Below are positions 23,406 to 31,132 of a DNA stretch of 45,777 nt, one piece after another (position 1 is the first letter of the stretch; every line of letters begins with the position of its first letter). The DNA comes from JAGXQV01 sp964527565 (lineage in GTDB: Bacteria; Pseudomonadota; Gammaproteobacteria; Burkholderiales; Sulfuricellaceae): the NCBI GenBank assembly GCA_964527565.1, contig CAZGOY010000026.1:1-45777 (forward strand). Reading direction: 5' to 3'. The position numbers were made by a program, and so were the translations under genes. The notes under the pieces were generated by a model that was not told the origin of the DNA, ran no database searches, and saw only the letters and a program-made list of their open reading frames with translations.

Positions 23406-25951
23406 ACGGTCTGCAACTGTCCCAGCAGATCGGTTTCCAGGCGCAGCAATCTCTTGGAGTCATCCAGGTTTTCCCCGGTTACCAGGAAAGTATCCTCGGC
23501 GCGTTCGCCCAGAGTGGTGATTTTTGCCGTATGCAGGTGGACGCCATGTTGCAGCAGGACCTGGGCAATGCGCGACAGCAGGCCGGGGCGGTCGCCGGCA
23601 GCCAGTGCGAGAATGTAATAGCTGCCCTTTTCGTCGGGGCGCAGGCTGATTTCCGGGGTGATGGGAAAATGCCGCAGGTGGCGGCTCAGGCGACCTTCGC
23701 GTGGCGGCGGCAGGGACGGCAACAGGGTGAGTTGCTGTGCCAGTTCGTGTTCTATGAGGTTGAGCAGGTCGCGGTAGTGCGCGGATTTTCCCGCCTCGTC
23801 GAGCACCACGAAGGTGTCGAGCGCGTAGCCGTGGCGCGTGGTATTGATCTTGGCCTCGACGATGTTGAAATCGGTGCGCTCGAAAAAACCGCAGATGCGG
23901 GCGAACAGGTCGTCGCGGTCGTGCGTGTAGATCATCACCTGGATGCCCGCCCCGGTGGGACTCAGGCGCGCCCGCACCTGCGGCGCGGTGCTGTTGGCGT
24001 GCGCATAGAGCTGGCGGGTTTGCCAAGCGATTTCCTGGGCCTCATGACGCAGGAAATAGCCATCGTCAAATTCCCGCCACAGGGTTTCGTGGGCGTTTTC
24101 GGCGATGGCGTACAGGCGCAAAATCCTCAGCGCTTCTTCCTGCCTTTCCTGCAGGTAGCTCGCCGTCGAAGGCGATTCTGCGGACAAGTGGCGCCGGGTA
24201 GTCTCGAACAGGTTTTCCAGCAGTTTTCCCTTCCAGGCGTTCCACACTTTCGGGCTGGTGCCGCGGATGTCCGCCACCGTCAGCAGGTAGAGCGCGGTCA
24301 GGTGGCGCATGTCGCGCACCCTGGCGGCGAAGGCGCCGATCACGTCCGGGTCGCTGATGTCCTGCTTCTGCGCGACGGCAGACATCAGCAGGTGATTTTC
24401 CACCAGCCAGGGGATGATTTCCGCGTCTTCATGGTCGAGAGGGTGGCTGCGGCAAAAGCGCCGCGCCTCGACTGCGCCCAGCGCGCTGTGGTCGCCGCCG
24501 CAGCCCTTGGCGATGTCGTGGAACAGTCCGGCCAGGTACAGCACTTCGGGACGTTCGAAGGCGCTGATGAGGCGGCTGCACAGCGGAAATTCGTGGGCGA
24601 ATTCCGGCACCGTGAAACGGCGCAGATTGCGCACCACCATCAGGATGTGCTCGTCTACGGTGTAAACGTGAAACAGGTCGTGCTGCATCTGGCCGATCAC
24701 CTTGCCGAACGCCGGCAGGTAGCGGGCGAGAACGCCGTAACGGTTCATGCGGCGCAACTCGTGGGTGATGCCGTGCGGTTCGCGGAAGAAGGCGATGAAG
24801 CGTTTCCGGTTTTCCGGGTCGCGGCGGAAAGCCGCGTCGATGCGTGGCGTGGCGCGCCACAGGGCGCGCAGGGTGGCGACGGCGATGCCTTTCAGTTCAT
24901 GATGGCGCGCCAAGGTCAAGAAGCATTCGAGGACCGCTGCCGGTTCGTTCTGGAAGAGCTGATCGTCGCGCATTTCCAGCAGGCCGTCACGAGCCTGGAA
25001 GCGGGCGTCGATCGGCGCAGGCAGGTGACATAACGGCGTCTCCAGGCGCGCGCGCAGGCTGAGCAGCAACACTTCGGTCATCAGCGTCACTGCCTTGGCA
25101 GTGCGGTAATAACGCTGCATCAGTTGCTCGCTGGCCATGCGCTGCTTGCCGGAAACCAGGCCGAATTGCGCAGCCAGGGCGGTCTGGTGGTCGAATACGA
25201 TGCGGTCTTCCCGCCTTTTGGCCAGCAGGTGCAGGCGGATGCGCAGCTGTTGCAGGAATTTTTCGTGGCCCCGGATGTGCGCGGCTTCGCCCGCAGTGAG
25301 GATGTTTTCCCTCACCAGGTCGCGCCAGGAGGTGCCCACGTTGAGGGCGCGGGCGATCCACATCACGGTTTGCAGGTCGCGCAAGCCGCCGGGGCTTTCC
25401 TTGAGGTTGGGTTCCAGGTTGTAAGCCGTGTCGTGGAAGCGCGTATGGCGCTGGCGTTGCTCCAGGAGCTTTCCTTCGAGAAAGGCCGCCGGGTCCAGGC
25501 TGTCGCCGACCGCATCGCAAAAGCGGCGGTACAGGGAACGGTTGCCGACCAGAAAGCGCGCCTCCAGCAAGGTGGTTTGCACGGAAATGTCGCGTGCCGC
25601 TTCTTCCAGGCATTGTCCGATGGTGCGCACGCTATGGCCGACTTCCAGGCCGGCATCCCACAACAGTCCGATCAGTTGTTCCAGGCTGGATTGTGTTTGT
25701 GCATCGGCATTTTCCGGCAGCAGTACCAGTAAATCGATGTCGGAATAGGGATAGAGCATGCCGCGTCCGTAACCGCCGACCGCCACCAGGGCGAGCGCGC
25801 GCGGCATGGAAGTATCGTGCCAGATGGCGCGCAGCAGGTCATCGACCCGCTTGCCGTGCAGGCGCAAATAAGCATGGCTGTTTCCCGCGAACGCGCCGTT
25901 GAGTTCGGCTCGTTGCTGCCGGAGAATTTCGCGCCATGTTGAGGGCATCAT
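23399..25951 (-). CDS. glnD: [Protein-PII] uridylyltransferase/uridylyl-removing enzyme
   Basis: This protein has 850 residues, the usual GlnD length. The nucleotidyltransferase site is GGYGRGMLYPYSDIDLLV (residues 59-76, D71 and D73 metal ligands). The HD hydrolase domain shows LFHDIAKGCGGDHS, and two ACT domains close the protein (VMIYTHDRDDLFARICGFFE; LAAGDRPGLLSRIAQVLL). GlnD senses glutamine and adds or removes UMP on PII proteins, setting nitrogen assimilation. It lies downstream of map in the same direction, separated by a REP-like repeat. The start at 25951 has no strong ribosome-binding site; ATG 25948 is equally possible. Confidence 0.97.
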   Translation of the reverse strand: MMPSTWREILRQQRAELNGAFAGNSHAYLRLHGKRVDDLLRAIWHDTSMPRALALVAVGGYGRGMLYPYSDIDLLVLLPENADAQTQSSLEQLIGLLWDAGLEVGHSVRTIGQCLEEAARDISVQTTLLEARFLVGNRSLYRRFCDAVGDSLDPAAFLEGKLLEQRQRHTRFHDTAYNLEPNLKESPGGLRDLQTVMWIARALNVGTSWRDLVRENILTAGEAAHIRGHEKFLQQLRIRLHLLAKRREDRIVFDHQTALAAQFGLVSGKQRMASEQLMQRYYRTAKAVTLMTEVLLLSLRARLETPLCHLPAPIDARFQARDGLLEMRDDQLFQNEPAAVLECFLTLARHHELKGIAVATLRALWRATPRIDAAFRRDPENRKRFIAFFREPHGITHELRRMNRYGVLARYLPAFGKVIGQMQHDLFHVYTVDEHILMVVRNLRRFTVPEFAHEFPLCSRLISAFERPEVLYLAGLFHDIAKGCGGDHSALGAVEARRFCRSHPLDHEDAEIIPWLVENHLLMSAVAQKQDISDPDVIGAFAARVRDMRHLTALYLLTVADIRGTSPKVWNAWKGKLLENLFETTRRHLSAESPSTASYLQERQEEALRILRLYAIAENAHETLWREFDDGYFLRHEAQEIAWQTRQLYAHANSTAPQVRARLSPTGAGIQVMIYTHDRDDLFARICGFFERTDFNIVEAKINTTRHGYALDTFVVLDEAGKSAHYRDLLNLIEHELAQQLTLLPSLPPPREGRLSRHLRHFPITPEISLRPDEKGSYYILALAAGDRPGLLSRIAQVLLQHGVHLHTAKITTLGERAEDTFLVTGENLDDSKRLLRLETDLLGQLQTVY

Positions 25952-25980
25952 CCTGATCCAACTCTTTGATGAATTTCGAC

Positions 25981-26117
25981 AACTCCTGTAGGAGGGGGCT
26001 CTTGTGCCCTTCAGGGTATGCCCCCGAGCTTTTCGTCATAACAAGCTGGGGCGGTCATTCCACCCAAACCCTCGCGGGCAAGCCCGCTCCCACAAGGCTT
26101 GGTGGTTTTTTATGAAA
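25981..26117. repeat. REP-like repeat between map and glnD
   Basis: Arms CTCCTGTAGGAGGGGGCTC on the left and CTCGCGGGCAAGCCCGCTCC on the right, the latter holding the palindrome GCGGGC-AA-GCCCGC (26074-26087). The right edge, from 26088, reads CTCCCAC, two variable bases, then GGCTTGGTGG and a T-run, as in the copy at 29402; it overlaps the map stop codon at 26110-26112. The left half is an inverted version of a segment in the 29279 copy. Confidence 0.75.
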
Positions 26118-26907
26118 CATCCGGCCTGAGGGGCGCCCCGTCCGATAGGGTAAGCACCTCGTAACCGTTTTCGCCCACCAGCACGGTGTGCTCCCACTGC
26201 GCCGAGAGAGCGTGATCCTTGGTGACCACCGTCCAGCCGTCACCGAGTTGGCGGATGTCGCGCTTGCCGGCATTAATCATCGGCTCGATGGTGAAGATCA
26301 TGCCGGCTTCCAGCTTCGGTCCGTCCCCGCGCTTGCCGTAGTGCAGCACCTGCGGTTCTTCGTGAAAGGCGCGCCCGATGCCGTGACCGCAATACTCGCG
26401 CACCACGCTGTAACCCTGGCGCTCCGCATGTGTCTGGATGGCATGACCGATGTCGCCAAGGTGCGCTCCCGGCTTGACGGCGGCGATACCCAGCCACAGG
26501 CACTCGAAGCTGGTTTCGCATAGGCGTCGCGCCTGGATGGACGGTTCGCCGGCGTAAAACATGCGGCTGCTGTCGCCGTGAAAACCGTCCTTGATGACTG
26601 TGATGTCAATGTTGACAATGTCTCCGGTCTTGAGCTTGCGCTCTCCGGGAATGCCGTGACAGACTTGGTGGTTGACCGAGGTGCAAATCGACTTCGGATA
26701 GGGCTTGTGCCCGTTCGGCGCGTAGTTGAGCGGCGCGGGAACCGTGCCTTGCACATTGACCATGTAATCGTGGCACAGCTTGTCGAGTTCGTCGGTGGTA
26801 ATACCGGGCCTGACGTAAGGCTGGATGTAGTCGAGCACCTCGCCGGTCAGTTTGCCGGCAACGCGCATCCGTTCAATTTCCTGCGGGGTTTTAATGATGA
26901 TGGACAT
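26110..26907 (-). CDS. map: Methionine aminopeptidase, type I
   Basis: This protein has 265 residues from MSIIIKTPQEIERM at 26907; a longer reading to 26970 adds 21 residues not seen in the family. Metal ligands of the pita-bread fold are visible: the D in VNIDITV, the D in GDSSRMF, the H in EYCGHGIGRAFHEEP, and the late E in FTIEPM. CTSVNHQVCHGIP carries the substrate-side histidine. It removes the initiator Met from nascent proteins in the cytosol. Its stop codon lies in the right edge of a REP-like repeat. Confidence 0.97.
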   Translation of the reverse strand: MSIIIKTPQEIERMRVAGKLTGEVLDYIQPYVRPGITTDELDKLCHDYMVNVQGTVPAPLNYAPNGHKPYPKSICTSVNHQVCHGIPGERKLKTGDIVNIDITVIKDGFHGDSSRMFYAGEPSIQARRLCETSFECLWLGIAAVKPGAHLGDIGHAIQTHAERQGYSVVREYCGHGIGRAFHEEPQVLHYGKRGDGPKLEAGMIFTIEPMINAGKRDIRQLGDGWTVVTKDHALSAQWEHTVLVGENGYEVLTLSDGAPLRPDVS

Positions 26908-27018
26908 GGTTCTGCTGCGGGATGGCACGAAGCGCCGAGTATAGCAAAGTTTGCCCGCCTTTCCGGTCAAGGCGATGCCTGCTTCTGTCGATTGGCAACG
27001 TGATTGCTAATGAGCCGT

Positions 27019-27159
27019 TCAGGTGCTTTCCAGCGTTTCGGTCTCGATGCCGACGATATTACGGTTGTCCCTGCTGAATTCCACGCCAATCTCGCGTGGA
27101 ATTTGAAACGCATGGCCGTATTGCGTACAAAGTAGCAGAAAACGGAGGAATTCGTGCGA
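27019..27159 (-). pseudogene. Possible 3' remnant of a gene between map and tRNA-Ser
   Basis: A 46-codon open stretch without a start codon, bounded by stops at 27160-27162 and 27019-27021, reads like real protein: HEFLRFLLLCTQYGHAFQIP, then REIGVEFSRDNRNIVGIETE. I do not recognise it. The rest of 26908-27336 holds no convincing gene. Confidence 0.25.
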
Positions 27160-27336
27160 CTATCGCCAAATATCACCAGATTCAGACCGCTTTGCTCAGG
27201 TTTCAGTATTGTTCTCGTCTCAAGTCCGACAGGCTGCTGAGCGCGTCAGTTAAAAGAGCAGCATGGGTAGAAAGATGGGCAGAGAAAAACAAAAAAATCT
27301 GAAACCCAGTAATTACAGGGGTTGCAGCTTGGTGGC

Positions 27337-27427
27337 TGGCGGAGAGGGGGGGATTCGAACCCCCGTCAGGATATTATCCTGAACACGCTTTCCAGGCGTG
27401 CGACTTAAACCACTCATCCACCTCTCC
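27337..27427 (-). tRNA. tRNA-Ser (anticodon GGA)
   Basis: Read on the minus strand, the acceptor stem GGAGAGG (27427-27421) pairs with CCTCTCC, followed by the discriminator G and an encoded CCA (27339-27337). The anticodon stem CACGC/GCGTG holds the loop CTGGAAA with anticodon GGA. A long variable arm (TCAGGATA-AT-ATCCTGA type) and the T-arm GGGGG-TTCGAAT-CCCCC make it a class II serine tRNA that reads UCC and UCU. Confidence 0.97.
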
Positions 27428-27491
27428 GGTGGCGCTAAAGGGTGCGTAGCATACCCGAGATGGAGGCTGCCCGCAAGGCAAAATGCGGATA

Positions 27492-27544
27492 TGTCAACGC
27501 TAAATAGAAGTGCCCCCCCCTTTTCTGCAAAGTAGAAATGTCCC
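27492..27544. mobile_element. Possible solo end of an IS21-type element
   Basis: TGTCAACGCTAAATAGAAGTG (27492 on) is followed at 27529-27544 by AAAGTAGAAATGTCCC. The shared TAGAA(A/G)TG(C/T)CCC units next to a TGTCAACGC edge resemble the multiple terminal repeats I remember from IS21-family ends. No istA or istB gene remains nearby. The rest of 27428-27660 shows nothing I can name. Confidence 0.35.
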
Positions 27545-27660
27545 TTTCGCCTGCGCAACCCTGGTTATGGTGTTGCGTTACACCCTTCGGTGGCGGGCTT
27601 GCCGACGGGGTATTTTTTCCATGGATGATTTGGTGCGGGTTTTTCAGTCCGGGCACGCCG

Positions 27661-28392
27661 CTAAGGCTTGCGCGGGCTGACGGAAGTCAAAATGCCGCGC
27701 AGGATGTTCACCTCCTCGCGCTCCAGGCGGGTGCGCGCGAACAGGCGGCGCAAGCGGTGCATGAGACGCTTCGGGCTGGCCGGATTGAGGAAGCCGCTGG
27801 CAATCATCACCTGTTCGAGATGCCCGAACATGCCCTCGACCTCGTCGAGATTCGCCCAGTTTCCCGGCGCTTCCGCCGGCAGATCGCCGGTCAGCGCCGC
27901 CGTGCGCAGTTCGTAGGCCAGCACCTGCACTGCGGCCCCCAGATTGAGGGAGGCGTAGTGCGGGTTGGCCGGGATCATCACCCGCATCTGGCAATGATCC
28001 AGTTCCTCGTTGGTCAGGCCGTTGGCTTCCGCGCCGAACACCAGCGCGACTTCGTTGCACGCGGCTTCTGACAGCAATTGCGGCGCAGCCTCGCGTGGGG
28101 AAAGCGGCGCCAGGGACAGGTCGCGACGGCGCGAGCTCAATGCCGCTGCCAGAACCGTTCCCGCCAGCGCTTCGCCAAGCGAGGCGCATACCGTCGCGCC
28201 TTCGAGCACGTCGACCGCACCGGAAGCGCGCGTCGTCGCCTCGGCATCCGGGAAACAGCGCGGATTGACGAGATAGAGGCGCGACAGCCCCATGGTCTTC
28301 ATCGCCCGCGCCACCGCGCCGATGTTGCCGGGATGGGAAGGATGGCTCAACACCACGCGCACGTTGTCGAGAACGCTGCCGGATTTCTTCAT
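27661..28392 (-). CDS. trmJ: tRNA (cytidine/uridine-2'-O-)-methyltransferase TrmJ
   Basis: This SPOUT (TrmH-like) methyltransferase has 243 residues from MKKSGSVLDN at 28392; ATG 28431 would add 13. Marks are VRVVLSHPSHPGNIGAVARAMKTMGL near the start, VALVFGAEANGLTNEEL (the knot region) and ASLNLGAAVQVLAYE. TrmJ methylates the 2'-O of position 32 in several tRNAs, among them tRNA-Ser, using SAM; a tRNA-Ser gene is the next gene downstream. It is divergent from suhB, as in many proteobacteria. Confidence 0.94.
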   Translation of the reverse strand: MKKSGSVLDNVRVVLSHPSHPGNIGAVARAMKTMGLSRLYLVNPRCFPDAEATTRASGAVDVLEGATVCASLGEALAGTVLAAALSSRRRDLSLAPLSPREAAPQLLSEAACNEVALVFGAEANGLTNEELDHCQMRVMIPANPHYASLNLGAAVQVLAYELRTAALTGDLPAEAPGNWANLDEVEGMFGHLEQVMIASGFLNPASPKRLMHRLRRLFARTRLEREEVNILRGILTSVSPRKP

Positions 28393-28452
28393 TGGGGTGG
28401 AATCATTTAAAATGGCGTGCTCATTTGGCATTCAACCGGAAAATCCCTCAAC

Positions 28453-29253
28453 ATGCATCCCATGCTCACCATCGCGGTCAAGGCCGCCCGCCGCGCCGGC
28501 GGCGTCATCAACCGCGCCACCCGCGATCTCGATTCGCTCACCGTCACCAGCAAGAGCCACAATGATTTCGTCAGTGAAGTCGACCAGGCCGCGGAAGCCG
28601 CCATCGTCGAAACCCTGTTGCAGGCCTATCCGAAGCACGCGATTCTAGCAGAAGAAAGCGGCGCGCAAGGCGACTCGGAATACGAGTGGATCATCGATCC
28701 GCTCGACGGCACCACCAATTTCCTCCATGGCTTTCAGCAATATTCGGTGTCCATCGCGCTGGCACACAAGGGCGTGCTGTCGCAGGCGGTGATCTACGAC
28801 CCCAGCCGCAACGACCTGTTCACCGCCAGCCGTGGTGCGGGCGCCTTTCTCAACGAGCACCGCCTGCGCGTGAGCAAACGCAAGCAGCTTGACGACGCGC
28901 TGATCGGCACCGGCTTTCCCTTCCGCGATTTCACCCATCTCGACGCCTACATGGCGATGTTCCGCGACATGGTGCAAAAAACCGCCGGCGTGCGCCGTCC
29001 CGGCTCCGCCGCGCTGGATCTCGCCTACACGGCAGCGGGACGCTTCGACGGTTTCTGGGAAATCGGCCTGAGCAAGTGGGACATCGCCGCCGGTTGCTTG
29101 ATGGTGCAAGAGGCGGGCGGCCTGGTAAGCGACTTCAGCGGCAACGAAAATCACCTGGAAAGCGGCAACATCATCGCCGGCAGCCCAAGGATTTTCCACC
29201 AGTTGCTGCAAACGCTCGCGCCGCATCTGACGCCGGCATTGAAGAACGGCTAA
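28453..29253 (+). CDS. suhB: Inositol-1-monophosphatase family protein SuhB
   Basis: This protein has 266 residues starting MHPMLTIAVKAARRAG, which matches the E. coli SuhB start; an upstream ATG at 28417 is therefore not preferred. Metal-site motifs of the family are present: EESG (residues about 68), IIDPLDGTTNFLHG (about 82-95) and KWDIAAGCLMV with W-D-x-A-A (about 211). It hydrolyses inositol phosphates in vitro; in E. coli, SuhB also joins the rRNA antitermination complex. The gap to trmJ is short, so the two divergent promoters must overlap. Confidence 0.95.
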   Translation: MHPMLTIAVKAARRAGGVINRATRDLDSLTVTSKSHNDFVSEVDQAAEAAIVETLLQAYPKHAILAEESGAQGDSEYEWIIDPLDGTTNFLHGFQQYSVSIALAHKGVLSQAVIYDPSRNDLFTASRGAGAFLNEHRLRVSKRKQLDDALIGTGFPFRDFTHLDAYMAMFRDMVQKTAGVRRPGSAALDLAYTAAGRFDGFWEIGLSKWDIAAGCLMVQEAGGLVSDFSGNENHLESGNIIAGSPRIFHQLLQTLAPHLTPALKNG

Positions 29254-29278
29254 TCCAGATATTTCGTGAATTTTGACA

Positions 29279-29428
29279 AACTCCGTGGGAGCAGACTCTC
29301 GCGCCCAAGCCGACAGGCTCTCGGGTATGGCCGCAAGATTTTGACTTTTCGCTGCCGAACCAAAGAACTCGCGGGCATACCCTGAAGGGCACAAGAGCCC
29401 ACTCCCACGGGGCTTGGTGGTTTTTTAT
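29279..29428. repeat. REP-like repeat after suhB
   Basis: A mosaic copy of the family: left arm CTCCGTGGGAGCAG, the internal GATTTTGACTTTTCGCTGCC (related to the copy inside the GNAT gene), then CTCGCGGGCATACCC...GAGCCC, which is the inverse of the left half of the copy at 25981, and the common right edge at 29402-29428 (CTCCCAC, GGCTTGGTGG and a T-run). It fills most of the gap between suhB and the DUF2442 gene. Confidence 0.75.
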
Positions 29429-29452
29429 TCAATCGAACCATTGGAGTGAATC

Positions 29453-29692
29453 ATGAAACTGACAAAATTCGAGCGCCACGATGGCTACCGGTTCATGTTG
29501 ACCTTCGAAAATGGAGAAACCAGACAGGTCGATTTGAAGGATTTGATAGGCGCCCATGTGAAACCGGAAGCCTTGCATACTGCGCGCCTGGACATGGAGT
29601 GGGGGTGCCTGGAATTCAACGACGGAATGGTGGACATTGCCCCCGCGACCTTGTACAAGTGGAAACCCGTTGAATGCCGGTTGGCGGCTTAA
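29453..29692 (+). CDS. DUF2442 family protein
   Basis: This protein has 79 residues; GGAG lies 6 bases before ATG 29453. It has the DUF2442 pattern: YRFMLTFENGETRQVDLKDL, then EFNDGMVDIAPATLYKW. The family has no settled biochemical role; many members sit beside toxin-antitoxin genes. Here it stands alone between a REP-like repeat and the left 32-bp repeat of the accessory module. Confidence 0.75.
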   Translation: MKLTKFERHDGYRFMLTFENGETRQVDLKDLIGAHVKPEALHTARLDMEWGCLEFNDGMVDIAPATLYKWKPVECRLAA

Positions 29693-29708
29693 GACTTTCG
29701 TTCCCCTT

Positions 29709-29740
29709 CATTCGTTGATATGCCACTTGCATTAAACGGC
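29709..29740. repeat. Left copy of a 32-bp perfect direct repeat
   Basis: The unit begins CATTCGTTGATATGCC and ends CATTAAACGGC; all 32 bases are identical to 35405-35436. The two copies bracket the five-gene accessory module. An attachment-site or insertion-target duplication is the simplest reading (inference); no integrase gene lies between them. Confidence 0.85.
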
Positions 29741-29748
29741 ACCAATGA

Positions 29749-29805
29749 GGCTCACGTAGTGAGCCATTGAGGTGAGAGAATGGCTGCAACTTTTACAGCT
29801 ATAAT
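29749..29805 (+). promoter_or_regulatory. Inverted repeat and -10 box before the ATPase gene
   Basis: A perfect inverted repeat GGCTCAC-GTA-GTGAGCC lies at 29749-29765, and TATAAT at 29800-29805, 27 bases before the start codon. No good -35 box is seen at 16-18 bases, so activation or repression by a protein at the inverted repeat is possible. Confidence 0.5.
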
Positions 29806-29832
29806 CGTTTTCCGCCCCTCGCAAACAACCAC

Positions 29833-31128
29833 ATGATGAACCCTACAGACCTGCGCCCGCGTGACCGTGATGCCTTAATCAAATCCCTGCGCGCCGGAGT
29901 CACTCCCCGGATGGGAACCAAGCATATCCAGGTGGGGCGTGACGCCGAAATTGCCGCGCTGGATAAAGACCTCGACCGCATCGCCGAAGGCGGCGCGGCT
30001 TTCCGCCTGGTTATCGGCGAATATGGGTCGGGTAAGACCTTCTTCCTGAATCTGGTGCGCGGCGAGGCCATGGAGCGCCAACTGGTCGTCGCTCACGCCG
30101 ATCTTAACCCCGGTCGCCGCCTGCACGCCTCCGGCGGCGAAGCCCGCAGCCTGTATGCCGAACTCGCCAAGAACCTGGCGACGCGCACCAAACCGGGTGG
30201 CGGCGCGCTAACCGTGGTGGTCGAAAAATTCATCACCACCGCGCTGGCCGAAGCGCGCAAAGAAGGGCGCAACCCCACCGACATCATTCACGAGCGGCTC
30301 GAACAACTGAACGAACTGGTCATGGGATACGACTTCGCCGCCGTTATCGCCGCCTACTGGCGCGCCCACGAAACCGATGACGACACCCTCAAAACCAACG
30401 CCATCCGCTGGCTGCGCGGCGAATTCAGCGCCAAGACCGATGCCCGCGCCGCGCTGGGCGTGCGCGAGATCATCAATGACGCCGCCATTTACGACCAGAT
30501 CAAACTGCTTGCCCGTTTTTGCCGACTGGCTGGCTACAACGGCCTGCTGATCTGCCTGGACGAAATGGTCAACCTCTACAAACTCGCCAACACCCAGGCG
30601 CGCAACGGCAATTACGAACAAATCCTGCGCATCCTCAACGACCTCGAACAAGGCAGCGCCGAAGGCTTGGGCTTCCTGCTTGGCGGCACCACGGAATTCC
30701 TCACCGACCCGCGCCGTGGCCTTTACAGCTACCCCGCCCTGCAATCCCGCCTGGCCGAAAACCCCTTTGCCCGCAACGGACTCATCGACCTGTCCGGCCC
30801 CGTGCTCAAGCTCAACAACCTCAGCCGCGAACAATTCGCCGCGCTGCTGGGCAAACTGCGCGATGTTTATCAAGGCCCGCAGCCCGAACGCATCTTGCTG
30901 CCCGATGCAGCCATTCCCGCTTTCATGGCACATTGCGAACAACGCATCGGCGAAGCCACTTTCCGCACCCCGCGCACCACCATCATCGCATTTGTCGGGC
31001 TGCTGGCGGTGCTGGAGCAAAATGCGGGAGCGGCATGGCAGGAATTGCTCAAACACACTACGGTTGCGGCAGATCGGGAACTGGATGCTGCCGGGATTGG
31101 CGACGAGTTGGTAAACCTGACATTGTGA
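29833..31128 (+). CDS. P-loop ATPase of the DUF2791/BrxD type
   Basis: This protein has 431 residues. Walker A is GEYGSGKT (62-69), Walker B is LLICLDEMVNL (238-248, D243/E244), and GGTTEFLTDPRRGLYSY (284-300) follows as the sensor region. This pattern is that of the DUF2791 ATP-binding proteins, called BrxD in type 2 BREX phage defence, where they pair with the helicase BrxHI. No PglW, PglX, PglZ or BrxC is present here, so this is a free-standing ATPase/helicase set. Two consecutive ATGs (29833, 29836) have no clear ribosome-binding site. The next gene starts 4 bases after its stop. Confidence 0.85.
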   Translation: MMNPTDLRPRDRDALIKSLRAGVTPRMGTKHIQVGRDAEIAALDKDLDRIAEGGAAFRLVIGEYGSGKTFFLNLVRGEAMERQLVVAHADLNPGRRLHASGGEARSLYAELAKNLATRTKPGGGALTVVVEKFITTALAEARKEGRNPTDIIHERLEQLNELVMGYDFAAVIAAYWRAHETDDDTLKTNAIRWLRGEFSAKTDARAALGVREIINDAAIYDQIKLLARFCRLAGYNGLLICLDEMVNLYKLANTQARNGNYEQILRILNDLEQGSAEGLGFLLGGTTEFLTDPRRGLYSYPALQSRLAENPFARNGLIDLSGPVLKLNNLSREQFAALLGKLRDVYQGPQPERILLPDAAIPAFMAHCEQRIGEATFRTPRTTIIAFVGLLAVLEQNAGAAWQELLKHTTVAADRELDAAGIGDELVNLTL

Positions 31129-31132
31129 TGTG

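Noticed and set aside
23531..25033. Long plus-strand open frame opposite glnD
   Set aside because: glnD shows all its domains on the minus strand; the antisense frame has no motifs.
29709..29740. The 32-bp repeat as a sigma-54 promoter or FNR-type box
   Set aside because: Neither strand has TGGCAC-N5-TTGC spacing or TTGAT-N4-ATCAA symmetry.
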